A DNA stretch of 64,000 nucleotides from Mogibacterium sp. (lineage in GTDB: Bacteria; Bacillota; Clostridia; Peptostreptococcales; Anaerovoracaceae). The translations under genes were made by a program, and so were the position numbers. Location of the stretch: assembly GCA_017404265.1 (NCBI GenBank), contig JAFRCS010000006.1, forward strand, positions 189,502 through 253,501, read 5' to 3'. How positions within the stretch are numbered: the first letter of the stretch is position 1; the number at the start of each line of letters is the position of its first letter. The notes below the pieces were generated by a model. The model worked only from the letters and a program-made list of their open reading frames with translations. It had not been told where the DNA came from and ran no database searches. Of the stretch, positions 52,542-60,363 are shown one piece after another.

Positions 52542-53552
52542 ATGTTTGATAAACTGATCGAAAAAGTTAAAGCTGAGCCTAAGACCATCGTCTTCACAGA
52601 AGGATCGGACGCCCGTATCCAGGAAGCTGCCGCAAGGCTCCTCGCCGAGGGACTCATGGACGTAGTTCTCGTAGGAGACGTTGATGAAGTCAAGAAGGCT
52701 GCTGAGGAGAAAGGCTTCGACATCAGCAAGGCTGAGATCATCGACCCTGAGAAGTACGAGGGAATGGATGAGATGGTCGCAAAGATGGTAGAGCTCAGAA
52801 AGGGCAAAATGACTGAAGAGGAGTGCGCGGCTGCACTTAAGAAGGGCAACTACTTCGGCACAATGCTCGTAAAGATGGGCAAGGCTGACTGCCTGCTCGG
52901 CGGCGCGACATACTCCACGGCTGACACCATCCGTCCGGCTCTCCAGCTTGTTAAGACAAAACCGGGCGCACACCTGGTAAGCTCCTGCTTCATTCTCACA
53001 AGAGAGGGCGGAGACGAGAACCTCAGGACCATCGCCATGGGCGACTGCGCTGTAAACCTCGGCTACGAAGACAGCAAGGACAAAGAGGGCAACGTTACAT
53101 TCACAGGCGCTCAGAAGCTTGCTGAGGTAGCGGTAGAGATCGAGAAGTGCGCAAGGACTTTCGGCATCGATCCTAAGGTAGCGATGCTCAGCTTCTCCAC
53201 AAAGGGATCGGGCAAGGGCAACACCGTTGCTCTCTCTGCAGAAGCTACAAAGATCGCCAAGGAACTCAACCCAGACATGGCCATCGACGGCGAGATGCAG
53301 TTCGACGCGGCTGTATCGCCGACAGTAGGCCAGCTGAAGTTCCCTGGTTCCCCGGTAGCAGGCTATGCGAACACATTCGTATTCCCTATCATCGAGGCAG
53401 GCAACATCGGCTACAAGATCGCTCAGAGACTCGGCGGCTATGCTGCTTACGGACCTATCCTGCTCGGACTCAACGCTCCGATCAACGACCTCTCCAGAGG
53501 CTGCGACGCAGAGGAAGTCTACAAGATGGCAATCATCACAGCTGCACTGTAA
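52542..53552 (+). CDS. pta: Phosphate acetyltransferase
   Basis: This 336-residue protein is the short Pta type: TIVFTEGSDARIQEAAARLL, GGATYSTADTIRPALQ, the SFSTKGSG box and EMQFDAAVSPTVGQLKFPGSPVAGYANTFVFP. It converts acetyl-CoA and phosphate to acetyl phosphate, for ATP formation by acetate kinase in fermentation. No ackA is in the window. It is monocistronic with its own promoter and a bidirectional terminator, and AAGGAG stands before the ATG. Confidence 0.95.
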   Translation: MFDKLIEKVKAEPKTIVFTEGSDARIQEAAARLLAEGLMDVVLVGDVDEVKKAAEEKGFDISKAEIIDPEKYEGMDEMVAKMVELRKGKMTEEECAAALKKGNYFGTMLVKMGKADCLLGGATYSTADTIRPALQLVKTKPGAHLVSSCFILTREGGDENLRTIAMGDCAVNLGYEDSKDKEGNVTFTGAQKLAEVAVEIEKCARTFGIDPKVAMLSFSTKGSGKGNTVALSAEATKIAKELNPDMAIDGEMQFDAAVSPTVGQLKFPGSPVAGYANTFVFPIIEAGNIGYKIAQRLGGYAAYGPILLGLNAPINDLSRGCDAEEVYKMAIITAAL

Positions 53553-53578
53553 ATCAGGCATCATCTGAAAATAAAAAG

Positions 53579-53606
53579 CGGACGGCTCAAAAGCCGTCCG
53601 TTTTAT
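53579..53606. terminator. Bidirectional terminator between pta and the acyl-CoA ligase gene
   Basis: CGGACGGCT (53579-53587) with AGCCGTCCG (53592-53600), loop CAAA, T-run on one side and A-run on the other. Confidence 0.9.
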
Positions 53607-53620
53607 TATGTCCTTTTGCG

Positions 53621-55486
53621 CTATGCGCGTTTGTTGTCTTCCACGAAGCGCCTTATCTTCTGCGTTGTCGTCTTGTCGAACTCACGCTCGCGTACTATCA
53701 CGTGCGCGATCCTCTTGAACCTCGGCAGGTTGTCGTTGATCTTGTCGACTGCTTCGTCGATGAGCGCCTCAGCTTGTTCCGCTGTGTAGTCCGCGCCAAG
53801 CTTTCTCTCCAGTTCTTCCTTGTTGAGCCTTACCGTGGCATGGATGCCGTTGAACGGCGAGTTAGGGTCGAGTTCTCCGCCCCATACCATGCACTCCTCA
53901 ACGATAGGCAGTCCGAGGAGGTAGCCTTCGAGCTCCTCAGGGAACACGTTCTTGCCGTTGCTTGCGATGATGACGTTCTTTTTGCGGCCCGTGATGAACA
54001 CGTAGTTGTCGCGGTCAAGGTAGCCGATGTCTCCTGTGTGGAACCAGCCCTCTTCATCGATCACGGCCTTTGTGTTCTCAGGATCCTTGTAGTAGCCCAT
54101 CATGACCTGCGGTCCGCGGAAGCAGATCTCGCCGATGCCGTTGCTGTCAGGATCGAGGATCTTGCATTCTGTGAACGGCATCAGATGTCCGGCCGACGCG
54201 TTCTTCATGAACTTACGCTTTGCCGGGTTGAGCGCCACGATAGGAGCGCATTCCGACAGGCCGTAGCCCTGGATGGCGTTGAAGCCAACATTGCAGAACG
54301 AGTCGAGGATAGCGCCGTCTATAGGAGCTCCGCCGGAGATCAGCGTATGCAGCCTCCCGCCGAATACCGCCTCGATGTCCTTTGTGACCTTCTTAGGCAG
54401 CTTCACCTTCAGGCGGCTCGCCTCGCGGTCCATGATCTCGAAAGCTTTCATCTGCTTTGGAGAAAGCTTGTCAGCGACCGAGCGTCTGATCTTGTTATGG
54501 AAGTTCTCGATTATGGCAGGCACGGCCAGAAGGATGGTCGGCTTTACCTCGAGTATGTCCTTGCGGATGTATTTGAGTCCGCGGCAGAAAGCGACTGTCG
54601 CCCCGCTGTATACGCAGGAGAGGAAGGTCGCCGTGCACTCGTAGCAGTGATGCATCGGAAGCACCGAGAAGCATATGTCCTTAGGGCGGGCTTCAAACAT
54701 GGACTGCACCAGGATGGTGTCGAGCATGAGGTTGCGGTGTGAGAGCATGACTCCCTTTGACACTCCCGTTGTGCCGGACGTGAAGATGATGGACGCGAGA
54801 TCCGTGTTGACGACCTGCGCGTCTATGTAGCGGCGGTCGCCGTTCCAGATCATGTGGCGGCCCTTCTCGCGGAGCTTCTTCCACGAGATGAGTCCGGCTT
54901 CAGCATCCTCGTCCTCGTCCATGTCGGCGTTGATGACGTAGCGCAGCAGCGTGTCGCCGCTCGCCTTGATGTTCTTGAAGATTTCGTAGTACTTGTTGTT
55001 GACGGTAATGACCGCCTCGATCTCTCCCTTGATGGTCAGCTGCTTCAGCTCGCTCTCGTTCAGCTCTCTGTCCAGCGGGACCACGACTCCGACGCCTCCG
55101 ACTATAGCGAGGTAGGATTCGCCCCACTCGACGGAGTTGCGGCCGATGAGCCCGATGTGCCTGTCCTCAAGTCCAAGATCCATGAGGGCCGTGCCTATGG
55201 CGTTGACGTCCTCGCGGGCCTGACGGAAGCTTACCTCCCTGAACGGCTGGTTCGGCTTGTACTTCTGCATGAAGAGCGGAAGATCAGGCCATTCGTCGGC
55301 GCTGTAGTTCAGCATGTCCTTGAGATCGGTGACTACGTGTTTTTCCTTGAAGAGGTAGCGCTTGTCCTTGGACTTTTTGAGCTCGTCGAGCATCTGACCA
55401 ATGACTTCGCGTTCACGCCTCTTGATGTTTCTGTATTCTGAATCTGTATATTTTCTGCCCATATTACTGCGTGCATATTTCGGCAC
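53621..55486 (-). CDS. Long-chain acyl-CoA synthetase (AMP-forming)
   Basis: This 621-residue adenylate-forming enzyme is of the FadD/FACS type: IIFTSGTTGVSKGVMLSH, GYGLSECAPI, GWFHTGDIGYLDRDNYVFITGRKK, and a C-terminal domain. It would activate fatty acids to acyl-CoA in the cytosol; a hydrophobic gate region is not diagnostic here. The start is GTG 55486 or ATG 55462; neither has a clear ribosome site. A minus-strand TATAAT at 55518-55523 sits within the hypB promoter, so the two divergent promoters interlock. Confidence 0.88.
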   Translation of the reverse strand: MPKYARSNMGRKYTDSEYRNIKRREREVIGQMLDELKKSKDKRYLFKEKHVVTDLKDMLNYSADEWPDLPLFMQKYKPNQPFREVSFRQAREDVNAIGTALMDLGLEDRHIGLIGRNSVEWGESYLAIVGGVGVVVPLDRELNESELKQLTIKGEIEAVITVNNKYYEIFKNIKASGDTLLRYVINADMDEDEDAEAGLISWKKLREKGRHMIWNGDRRYIDAQVVNTDLASIIFTSGTTGVSKGVMLSHRNLMLDTILVQSMFEARPKDICFSVLPMHHCYECTATFLSCVYSGATVAFCRGLKYIRKDILEVKPTILLAVPAIIENFHNKIRRSVADKLSPKQMKAFEIMDREASRLKVKLPKKVTKDIEAVFGGRLHTLISGGAPIDGAILDSFCNVGFNAIQGYGLSECAPIVALNPAKRKFMKNASAGHLMPFTECKILDPDSNGIGEICFRGPQVMMGYYKDPENTKAVIDEEGWFHTGDIGYLDRDNYVFITGRKKNVIIASNGKNVFPEELEGYLLGLPIVEECMVWGGELDPNSPFNGIHATVRLNKEELERKLGADYTAEQAEALIDEAVDKINDNLPRFKRIAHVIVREREFDKTTTQKIRRFVEDNKRA

Positions 55487-55503
55487 TTAAAGATATAATG
55501 TTG

Positions 55504-55532
55504 TTTACAATGCGGCAATTATACCATATAAT
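55504..55532 (+). promoter_or_regulatory. Promoter of the hypB operon, interlocked with a minus-strand -10
   Basis: TTTACA (55504-55509), 17 bases, perfect TATAAT (55527-55532). ATTATA at 55518-55523 reads TATAAT on the minus strand and could serve the acyl-CoA ligase gene. Confidence 0.65.
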
Positions 55533-55633
55533 TCTGCGGATGAGTAAAAAAGATAAAAACGGGCAGCCGGCGCAAAAAAGAAGAGGCCCGCGGCCCTCTG
55601 ACTATACAGATTCGAAAGGAATTAACAGGATAA

Positions 55634-56317
55634 ATGGAAGAAGTAAGAATAATCGATTTGAAGGAAAGCATACTCGCGGACAATGACGCGGATGCCGAAA
55701 AGCTTCGCGAAGAGCTCGCGGTCGATAAGACGGTGTACATCAACGTGATGAGTTCGCCGGGCTCCGGCAAGACCTCAACTATACTGAGACTTGTAGAGGA
55801 ACTGAGGCTGAGCTTCAAGGTGGGAGTCCTTGAGGCTGACATCGACGGAGACGTGGACACAAGGACCATGCTCGACGCGGGCATCCCGGCTGTGCAGCTC
55901 CATACGGGCGGCATGTGCCACCTGGACGCTGACATGAGCCGCCAGGCCCTGGCTGAGATCAAGTCAAAAGATCTCGATATCGTCATCCTCGAGAACGTCG
56001 GCAACCTGGTCTGCCCGGCGGAGTTCGACACGGGAGCGCAGATCAACCTGGTCATCCTCTCCGTGCCTGAGGGCGACGACAAGCCGCTGAAGTACCCTCT
56101 GATGTTCAGCAAGGCTGACGTCGTGGCGGTCAACAAGATCGACGCCATGGAGGTGTTCGACTTCAATCCGGAAACGTTCATGAAAAATGTCTATGAGTGC
56201 CGTCCGGAAGCGCCGGTATTCATGGTGTCGGCAGCGACGGGCATAGGGATCCACGAGCTGGCCGGATGGATAGGCGAGCGCGCACGCGAGATCCTGGATT
56301 TTGAATCAGCATATTAA
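55634..56317 (+). CDS. hypB: HypB-family nickel-insertion GTPase, first copy
   Basis: This 227-residue G3E GTPase has the P-loop SSPGSGKTS (about 40-48), a Cys95-His96 pair in GGMCHLD, Cys127 in ENVGNLVCP, and the NKID G4 motif. These Cys/His residues form the G-domain metal site of HypB, used to insert Ni into NiFe hydrogenase; the N-terminal Cys or His-rich metal store is absent. It is 18 bases from a second copy. No hypA, hypC-F or hydrogenase genes are in the window, so the target is unknown. Confidence 0.85.
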   Translation: MEEVRIIDLKESILADNDADAEKLREELAVDKTVYINVMSSPGSGKTSTILRLVEELRLSFKVGVLEADIDGDVDTRTMLDAGIPAVQLHTGGMCHLDADMSRQALAEIKSKDLDIVILENVGNLVCPAEFDTGAQINLVILSVPEGDDKPLKYPLMFSKADVVAVNKIDAMEVFDFNPETFMKNVYECRPEAPVFMVSAATGIGIHELAGWIGERAREILDFESAY

Positions 56318-56335
56318 AGCAGGACGGACAGAACG

Positions 56336-57007
56336 ATGAGTGAAAAGAAAGTAAAAGTAATAGATGTAAACGTAGGCATCTTTGAAGAGAACGACCGCAT
56401 CGCGGCCGAGGTAAGGGCGCAGAACAAGGCCAACGGCACCGTCATGGTGAACGTCATGGCATCGCCGGGCGCGGGCAAGACCACAACGCTGCTTCGCACC
56501 ATCGAAGCGCTTAGCGGCGAGTACAATATCGGCGTAATGGAGGCAGATATCGAAGCAACCGTGGACGCTGAGAAGATGGCTGCTGCCGGAGTTCGCTCGA
56601 TGCAGATCCATACGGGCGGCGAGTGCTGCATGGACGCGGCCATGACCCAGGCTGCCCTCAAAGAGTTCGACACTAAGGACCTCGACCTCATCTTCCTTGA
56701 GAACGTGGGCAATCTGGTCTGCACCGCAGAACAGGACACGGGCGCGAATATCAACATTGAGATACTCTCGGTGCCTGAAGGCGATGACAAGCCGTTGAAG
56801 TACCCTCTGATGTTCACGGTCACACAGGCGGTCCTGGTCAACAAGAACGACACGAGAAAGTTCTTCGCGTTTGATGACGAGGCATTTATTGAGAGAGTAC
56901 ACAGCCTCAATCCGCTGTCGGAGATCTTCTTCGTTTCCGCAAAGACGGGCGAGGGATTCGACGCGTGGATCAGCTGGCTGCGCAGACAGATAGAACTGAA
57001 CAAATAG
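56336..57007 (+). CDS. HypB-family GTPase, second copy with Cys-Cys metal site
   Basis: This 223-residue paralogue of the preceding protein has the P-loop ASPGAGKTT (42-50), Cys97-Cys98 in GGECCMD, Cys129 in ENVGNLVCT, and NKND for guanine. The metal pair is thus Cys-Cys instead of Cys-His. The long ENVGNLVC and SVPEGDDKPLKYPLMF stretches are shared by both copies. The two may act on different metals or as a heterodimer; that is inference. A terminator-like hairpin follows. Confidence 0.85.
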   Translation: MSEKKVKVIDVNVGIFEENDRIAAEVRAQNKANGTVMVNVMASPGAGKTTTLLRTIEALSGEYNIGVMEADIEATVDAEKMAAAGVRSMQIHTGGECCMDAAMTQAALKEFDTKDLDLIFLENVGNLVCTAEQDTGANINIEILSVPEGDDKPLKYPLMFTVTQAVLVNKNDTRKFFAFDDEAFIERVHSLNPLSEIFFVSAKTGEGFDAWISWLRRQIELNK

Positions 57008-57014
57008 GGACCGG

Positions 57015-57041
57015 AAGCCGCGGCCTTTGCCTGCGGCTTTT
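57015..57041 (+). terminator. Weak intrinsic terminator after the HypB pair
   Basis: AAGCCGC (57015-57021) with GCGGCTT (57033-57039) and a short T-run. It may reduce rather than stop transcription into the flavoprotein gene. Confidence 0.5.
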
Positions 57042-57057
57042 ATGAAGGGGGGAAAAC

Positions 57058-57921
57058 ATGGTTTACGACGTTGCCATAGTAGGTACGGGGCCTGCGGGAC
57101 TGGCCGCGGCGCTGACTCTGAAACTGCATAATAAAGAGATCATCTGGTTCGGCTCAGCCGAGCTTTCCGACAAGGTAGGCAAGTCCGAGAAGATAGCAAA
57201 TTATCCGGGCGTGCCTATGGTATCCGGAGAAGATCTCAACGCTGCTTTCGCGGCCCAGGCCAGGGAGATGGAGCTTGAGCCTAAGGAAGCGCGTGTGACT
57301 AATATCGCCGACCTGGGCGACAAGTACATGGTGCTGGCGGACAGCGAGACCTACGAGGCACGCGCACTGCTTCTTTCGACAGGCGTGGCTTCAGCCAAGG
57401 GCATGGAAGGCGAGGCAGAGATGCTGGGCCGCGGTGTCAGCTACTGCGCGACCTGCGACGGCTTCCTCTATAAGGGCAAGACGGTCGCAGTATACTGCAC
57501 GGATGAACGCATGGCGCACGACATCAAGTACCTTGAGGAGATCTGCGGCAAGGTATACATCTATACCAACTTTGGCTATGAAGCGTCCGCGGAGGCATCC
57601 GAGGTGCTGGCATCACCGTTCAGGAAGCTGAGCGGAGGATTCAAGTGTGATTCCGTAGAACTCTTTGACGGAACAAAGCTGGCCGTAGACGGAGTCTTCA
57701 TTCTGAGGCCTGCCATCGCGCCGTCGACATTGTTCCCGGGTCTTGAGACTGACGGCGCGCACATAAAGGTGGGCCGCAGCCAGGAGACGAATTATAAGGG
57801 ATGCTATGCTGCGGGCGACTGCACGGGCAGGCCGTATCAGATAGCGAAAGCGGTCGGCGAAGGAAACGTGGCCGCGCACGCTATACTTGAATATCTCAGT
57901 GAACTTGAAAAGGAGAACTAG
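57058..57921 (+). CDS. Thioredoxin-reductase-like flavoprotein lacking the usual NADPH motif
   Basis: This 287-residue FAD protein has GTGPAG (9-14), the redox pair Cys130-Ala-Thr-Cys133 and the FAD end motif CYAAGDCTGRPYQ. The second Rossmann unit (residues 141-155) reads KTVAVYCTDERMAHD, so the GxGxxA/G NADPH loop is missing, and no HRRxxxR motif follows. From memory, clostridial ferredoxin-dependent flavin thioredoxin reductases look like this. It is a thiol-disulphide reductase of unknown partner; thioredoxin is not encoded nearby. GGGGGG ribosome site; the next gene starts 2 bases after its stop. Confidence 0.85.
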   Translation: MVYDVAIVGTGPAGLAAALTLKLHNKEIIWFGSAELSDKVGKSEKIANYPGVPMVSGEDLNAAFAAQAREMELEPKEARVTNIADLGDKYMVLADSETYEARALLLSTGVASAKGMEGEAEMLGRGVSYCATCDGFLYKGKTVAVYCTDERMAHDIKYLEEICGKVYIYTNFGYEASAEASEVLASPFRKLSGGFKCDSVELFDGTKLAVDGVFILRPAIAPSTLFPGLETDGAHIKVGRSQETNYKGCYAAGDCTGRPYQIAKAVGEGNVAAHAILEYLSELEKEN

Positions 57922-57923
57922 GG

Positions 57924-58616
57924 ATGGCAGAACTTAAGATCGAAAACCAGGCTATGATGTTCGCATTACTGAGCCGCGCGGCCATAGAGGCCAGGGGCGA
58001 AGAAGGAAGAAAAGCGATCCAGAACGGCATGATACAGTACGGCAGGGAGCGCGGAGCCAGGATGGCGGAACGCGCCAGAAAGGCCGGCGATCCTGTCGAC
58101 CTCTGGACCAATCAGGCATACGGCGAGTGGAAACCTGACTACGCCGGTCAGATGGAATTCGGCATGCTAAGAAGCGAGCCGACTTATCAGACATATATCG
58201 CAAAATGCGCGTGGTGCGAGGCATGGAAGAAATACGACATCCTCGAATACGGACGCGAATACTGCGTCAATGTCGACGCTGCCGTTTACGACGGTTTCGG
58301 CTGCGGAGCGGTCTGCACGCCTATCAGCACTTCGATGAGCTGGGGCGGCGAGCGCTGCGATTTCGACTGGGGCAAGCCGCTTTCCGCGGAAGAACTTCAG
58401 ATGGTCAAAGATAAAAAGGCCGAGCTGGGGACATCCGCGATGAGAGACTTCAACTTCCACACCGCTCACATCTACTGCACGGTAGCCGACGCGATCTGCA
58501 AGGCCTTCCCCGGAGAGTCAGAGGATATCATCAACAGGGCTGTTGCTGATTACATAGATCTTTTCGGACAGGAGGCATACGACTGCCTGCTGGACTTCTC
58601 GCCTGACGAGTTCTGA
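57924..58616 (+). CDS. L-2-amino-thiazoline-4-carboxylic acid hydrolase family protein
   Basis: This 230-residue helical protein has the family layout of ATC hydrolase (Pfam ATC_hydrolase): a helical start, WCEAWKKYDILEYGREYC, CVNVDAAVYDGF, a Cys-rich centre (GCGAVCTP), GGERCDFDW and a helical end. The founding enzyme opens the thiazoline ring to give cysteine derivatives, but most members are untested. It is 2 bases after the flavoprotein gene and 11 bases before an MFS gene, so the three may form a small thiol-linked pathway. This is a family call only. Confidence 0.7.
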   Translation: MAELKIENQAMMFALLSRAAIEARGEEGRKAIQNGMIQYGRERGARMAERARKAGDPVDLWTNQAYGEWKPDYAGQMEFGMLRSEPTYQTYIAKCAWCEAWKKYDILEYGREYCVNVDAAVYDGFGCGAVCTPISTSMSWGGERCDFDWGKPLSAEELQMVKDKKAELGTSAMRDFNFHTAHIYCTVADAICKAFPGESEDIINRAVADYIDLFGQEAYDCLLDFSPDEF

Positions 58617-58627
58617 AAGGCAAGGAT

Positions 58628-59884
58628 TTGAACAAACTGAAACTCAACACTGAATACGCTGCATCTTTCGGGGCATACTGGATGATCTACGCGATCGCAG
58701 GCAGTCTTGCCTCGGTTTTTATGCTCGCAAAAGGTTACAGCAATCTGTATATCGGGATGACTCTGGCTGCCGCAAATATCGTGGCCATGGGTCTGCAGCC
58801 TTTCATTGCCGACCACATGGACAAGGCAAAGGGCGTAACGCTGATCGACACAGTGGCATGGTCCACTCTCGTCATAATGATCATCGGCGCCGGATATTTC
58901 TTCTTCAAAGGCGGGACCTTCATGCTGGCTTTGGTGATAATGCTGGTGCTTGCGATCCATGCCTTGCTGCAGCCTCTCATGAACACGCTCGCTTTCAGGC
59001 TGAGCGAGAGCGGCACAGATGTCAGCTTCGGATTCGGACGGGCCGGCGGATCGCTTGGGTATTCATTGATAGTGGCTGCCGTGGGGACGCTTGTAGAGAA
59101 AAAGGGAGTTATGACGATGCCTGTCTGCACAGAGGCAGCTTGCCTGCTTCTGATAGTGCTCCTTCTGCTGACAAAGCACAGCTGCAACAGGATCGTAAGA
59201 CAGGCAGACGCCGCGGCCGCAGACGGAATGAGTGAAGCAGGCGCGGCAGCCCGCAGAAGAGCGAATGCCGAAAGAATAGATATCAATGCCTTCGTAAAGA
59301 GAAACAAGAACTTCTTCATAGTCAACCTCGGGCTTGCGGCGATCCTCTTCAGCAATGCTGTGCTCAGCACCTACATGGCGCAGATCGCCGGAAACGTGAA
59401 CGGAACGACGGAGCAGGTAGGCAGGATACTGTCGCTGATGGCTCTCGCGGAGATCCCCGTGATGATTTTTTACGACAAGATCCACAAGCACTTTTCGAGC
59501 CGCACGCTCATAAAAGTCGCGTCGGTCGGCTTCACGCTCAAGATCGCCGTGTGCTGGCTCGCGCGTTCGGTCGGAATGCTTTACGCGGCACAGGTCTTCC
59601 AGTTCATAGGATTCGCCCTGATGATGCCGGCCATGGTCTACTATATAAACGAGATAATGAGTCAGGGAGAAGCAGTAAAAGGACAGGCTCTTTTCACGAT
59701 GATGCTGACTTTTTCCACGATAGCCGCGAGTTTTGCGGGAGGCTGGATACTCGACGCGTACGGCGCAAGGACGCTGACCTTCATTTCGACCATCGTGACA
59801 GCTGCCGGAGCCGTGGTAGTCAACCTCTTCATAGGCAAAGTGAAGAGCCATAAAGAGCAGCCGGGTGAATCCGATTGCCAATAA
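58628..59884 (+). CDS. MFS transporter (12 helices)
   Basis: This 418-residue MFS protein has twelve hydrophobic segments and an inner loop near 180-215 rich in Ala and Arg. The symmetry and the phrase GYSNLYIGMTLAAANI resemble the nucleoside/oligosaccharide symporter-like (LacY-type) MFS group. It starts at TTG 58628. The promoter of the next gene overlaps its stop codon. Substrate unknown; it may import or export the substrate or product of the upstream hydrolase. Confidence 0.8.
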   Translation: MNKLKLNTEYAASFGAYWMIYAIAGSLASVFMLAKGYSNLYIGMTLAAANIVAMGLQPFIADHMDKAKGVTLIDTVAWSTLVIMIIGAGYFFFKGGTFMLALVIMLVLAIHALLQPLMNTLAFRLSESGTDVSFGFGRAGGSLGYSLIVAAVGTLVEKKGVMTMPVCTEAACLLLIVLLLLTKHSCNRIVRQADAAAADGMSEAGAAARRRANAERIDINAFVKRNKNFFIVNLGLAAILFSNAVLSTYMAQIAGNVNGTTEQVGRILSLMALAEIPVMIFYDKIHKHFSSRTLIKVASVGFTLKIAVCWLARSVGMLYAAQVFQFIGFALMMPAMVYYINEIMSQGEAVKGQALFTMMLTFSTIAASFAGGWILDAYGARTLTFISTIVTAAGAVVVNLFIGKVKSHKEQPGESDCQ

Positions 59885-59903
59885 GTCCCGGGACTGTTAA
59901 AAT
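59875..59903 (+). promoter_or_regulatory. Promoter before the TM1266-like gene
   Basis: TTGCCA (59875-59880), 17 bases, TAAAAT (59898-59903), overlapping the MFS stop. Confidence 0.55.
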
Positions 59904-59934
59904 ACAGGTACCACAATTAAATAAGGAGACAGAA

Positions 59935-60180
59935 ATGGAAACCAGAGTCGCCGTGATAAGCATTATCGTCACGGAGTCCGACAAGGTGGAAATGCTGAAC
60001 GACCTGCTCCATGAGTATTCCGGTTTTATAATCGGACGTATGGGGATCCCGTACAGAGAAAAGGGAATAAGTATCATCAGCATAGCCATTGACGCCCCGA
60101 TGGATGAGATCAACTCGCTCACCGGCGCGCTCGGACGCCTCGACGGTATAAATGCCAAGGTGACCTATGCCAAAGTCTGA
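59935..60180 (+). CDS. TM1266-type ACT-like regulator (iron-only hydrogenase system regulator family)
   Basis: This 81-residue alpha/beta protein starts at ATG 59935 behind AAGGAGAC. It shows the TM1266 family pattern: VAVISIIVTE, IIGRMGIPYREKG (32-44), SIIxIAID, and NAKVTYAK at the end. The fold resembles the C-terminal, nickel-sensing domain of NikR, without the DNA-binding part. The same domain is fused to the ABC ATPase encoded 1.2 kb downstream, which links it to the transporter. Effector unknown. Confidence 0.8.
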   Translation: METRVAVISIIVTESDKVEMLNDLLHEYSGFIIGRMGIPYREKGISIISIAIDAPMDEINSLTGALGRLDGINAKVTYAKV

Positions 60181-60221
60181 AACACCTTCCTAAAGACCGA
60201 AATCCCGTTATGCGGTTTTGA

Positions 60222-60321
60222 GGCTGAAGCAAGATGCGAGGGCGGTCTGCTGCAAGTACGCTTTGATGTACTGAGATTTTGATCGTGTCAGCCTTGCTTC
60301 AAAGGGAGCAGGGCTGTTTTA
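60222..60321 (+). promoter_or_regulatory. Candidate riboswitch-like leader with overlapping terminator
   Basis: A closing stem P1 (60226-60233 GAAGCAAG with 60293-60300 CTTGCTTC) encloses a second helix (60242-60247 with 60281-60286) and a hairpin AGTAC/GTACT (60255-60259 with 60268-60272). The 3' strand of P1 also forms a 12-base terminator stem (60289-60300 with 60305-60316, two G-U pairs, loop AAAG) followed by TTTTA. The two are mutually exclusive, as in transcription-control riboswitches. No known class is recognised. The permease start is about 40 bases downstream. Confidence 0.55.
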
Positions 60322-60363
60322 GTTAAAGGCAGGGCACCGCAAAATACAACAGAAAGAGATCAG

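Noticed and set aside
55540-55686. 48-codon basic ORF before hypB
   Set aside because: It overlaps the start of hypB, lacks a ribosome site and has low-complexity Lys/Arg content; probably the hypB leader.
60181-60225. Hairpin AAGACCG/CGGTTTT after the TM1266-like gene
   Set aside because: Stem has a G-U pair and its T-run is inside the stem; too weak to call a terminator.
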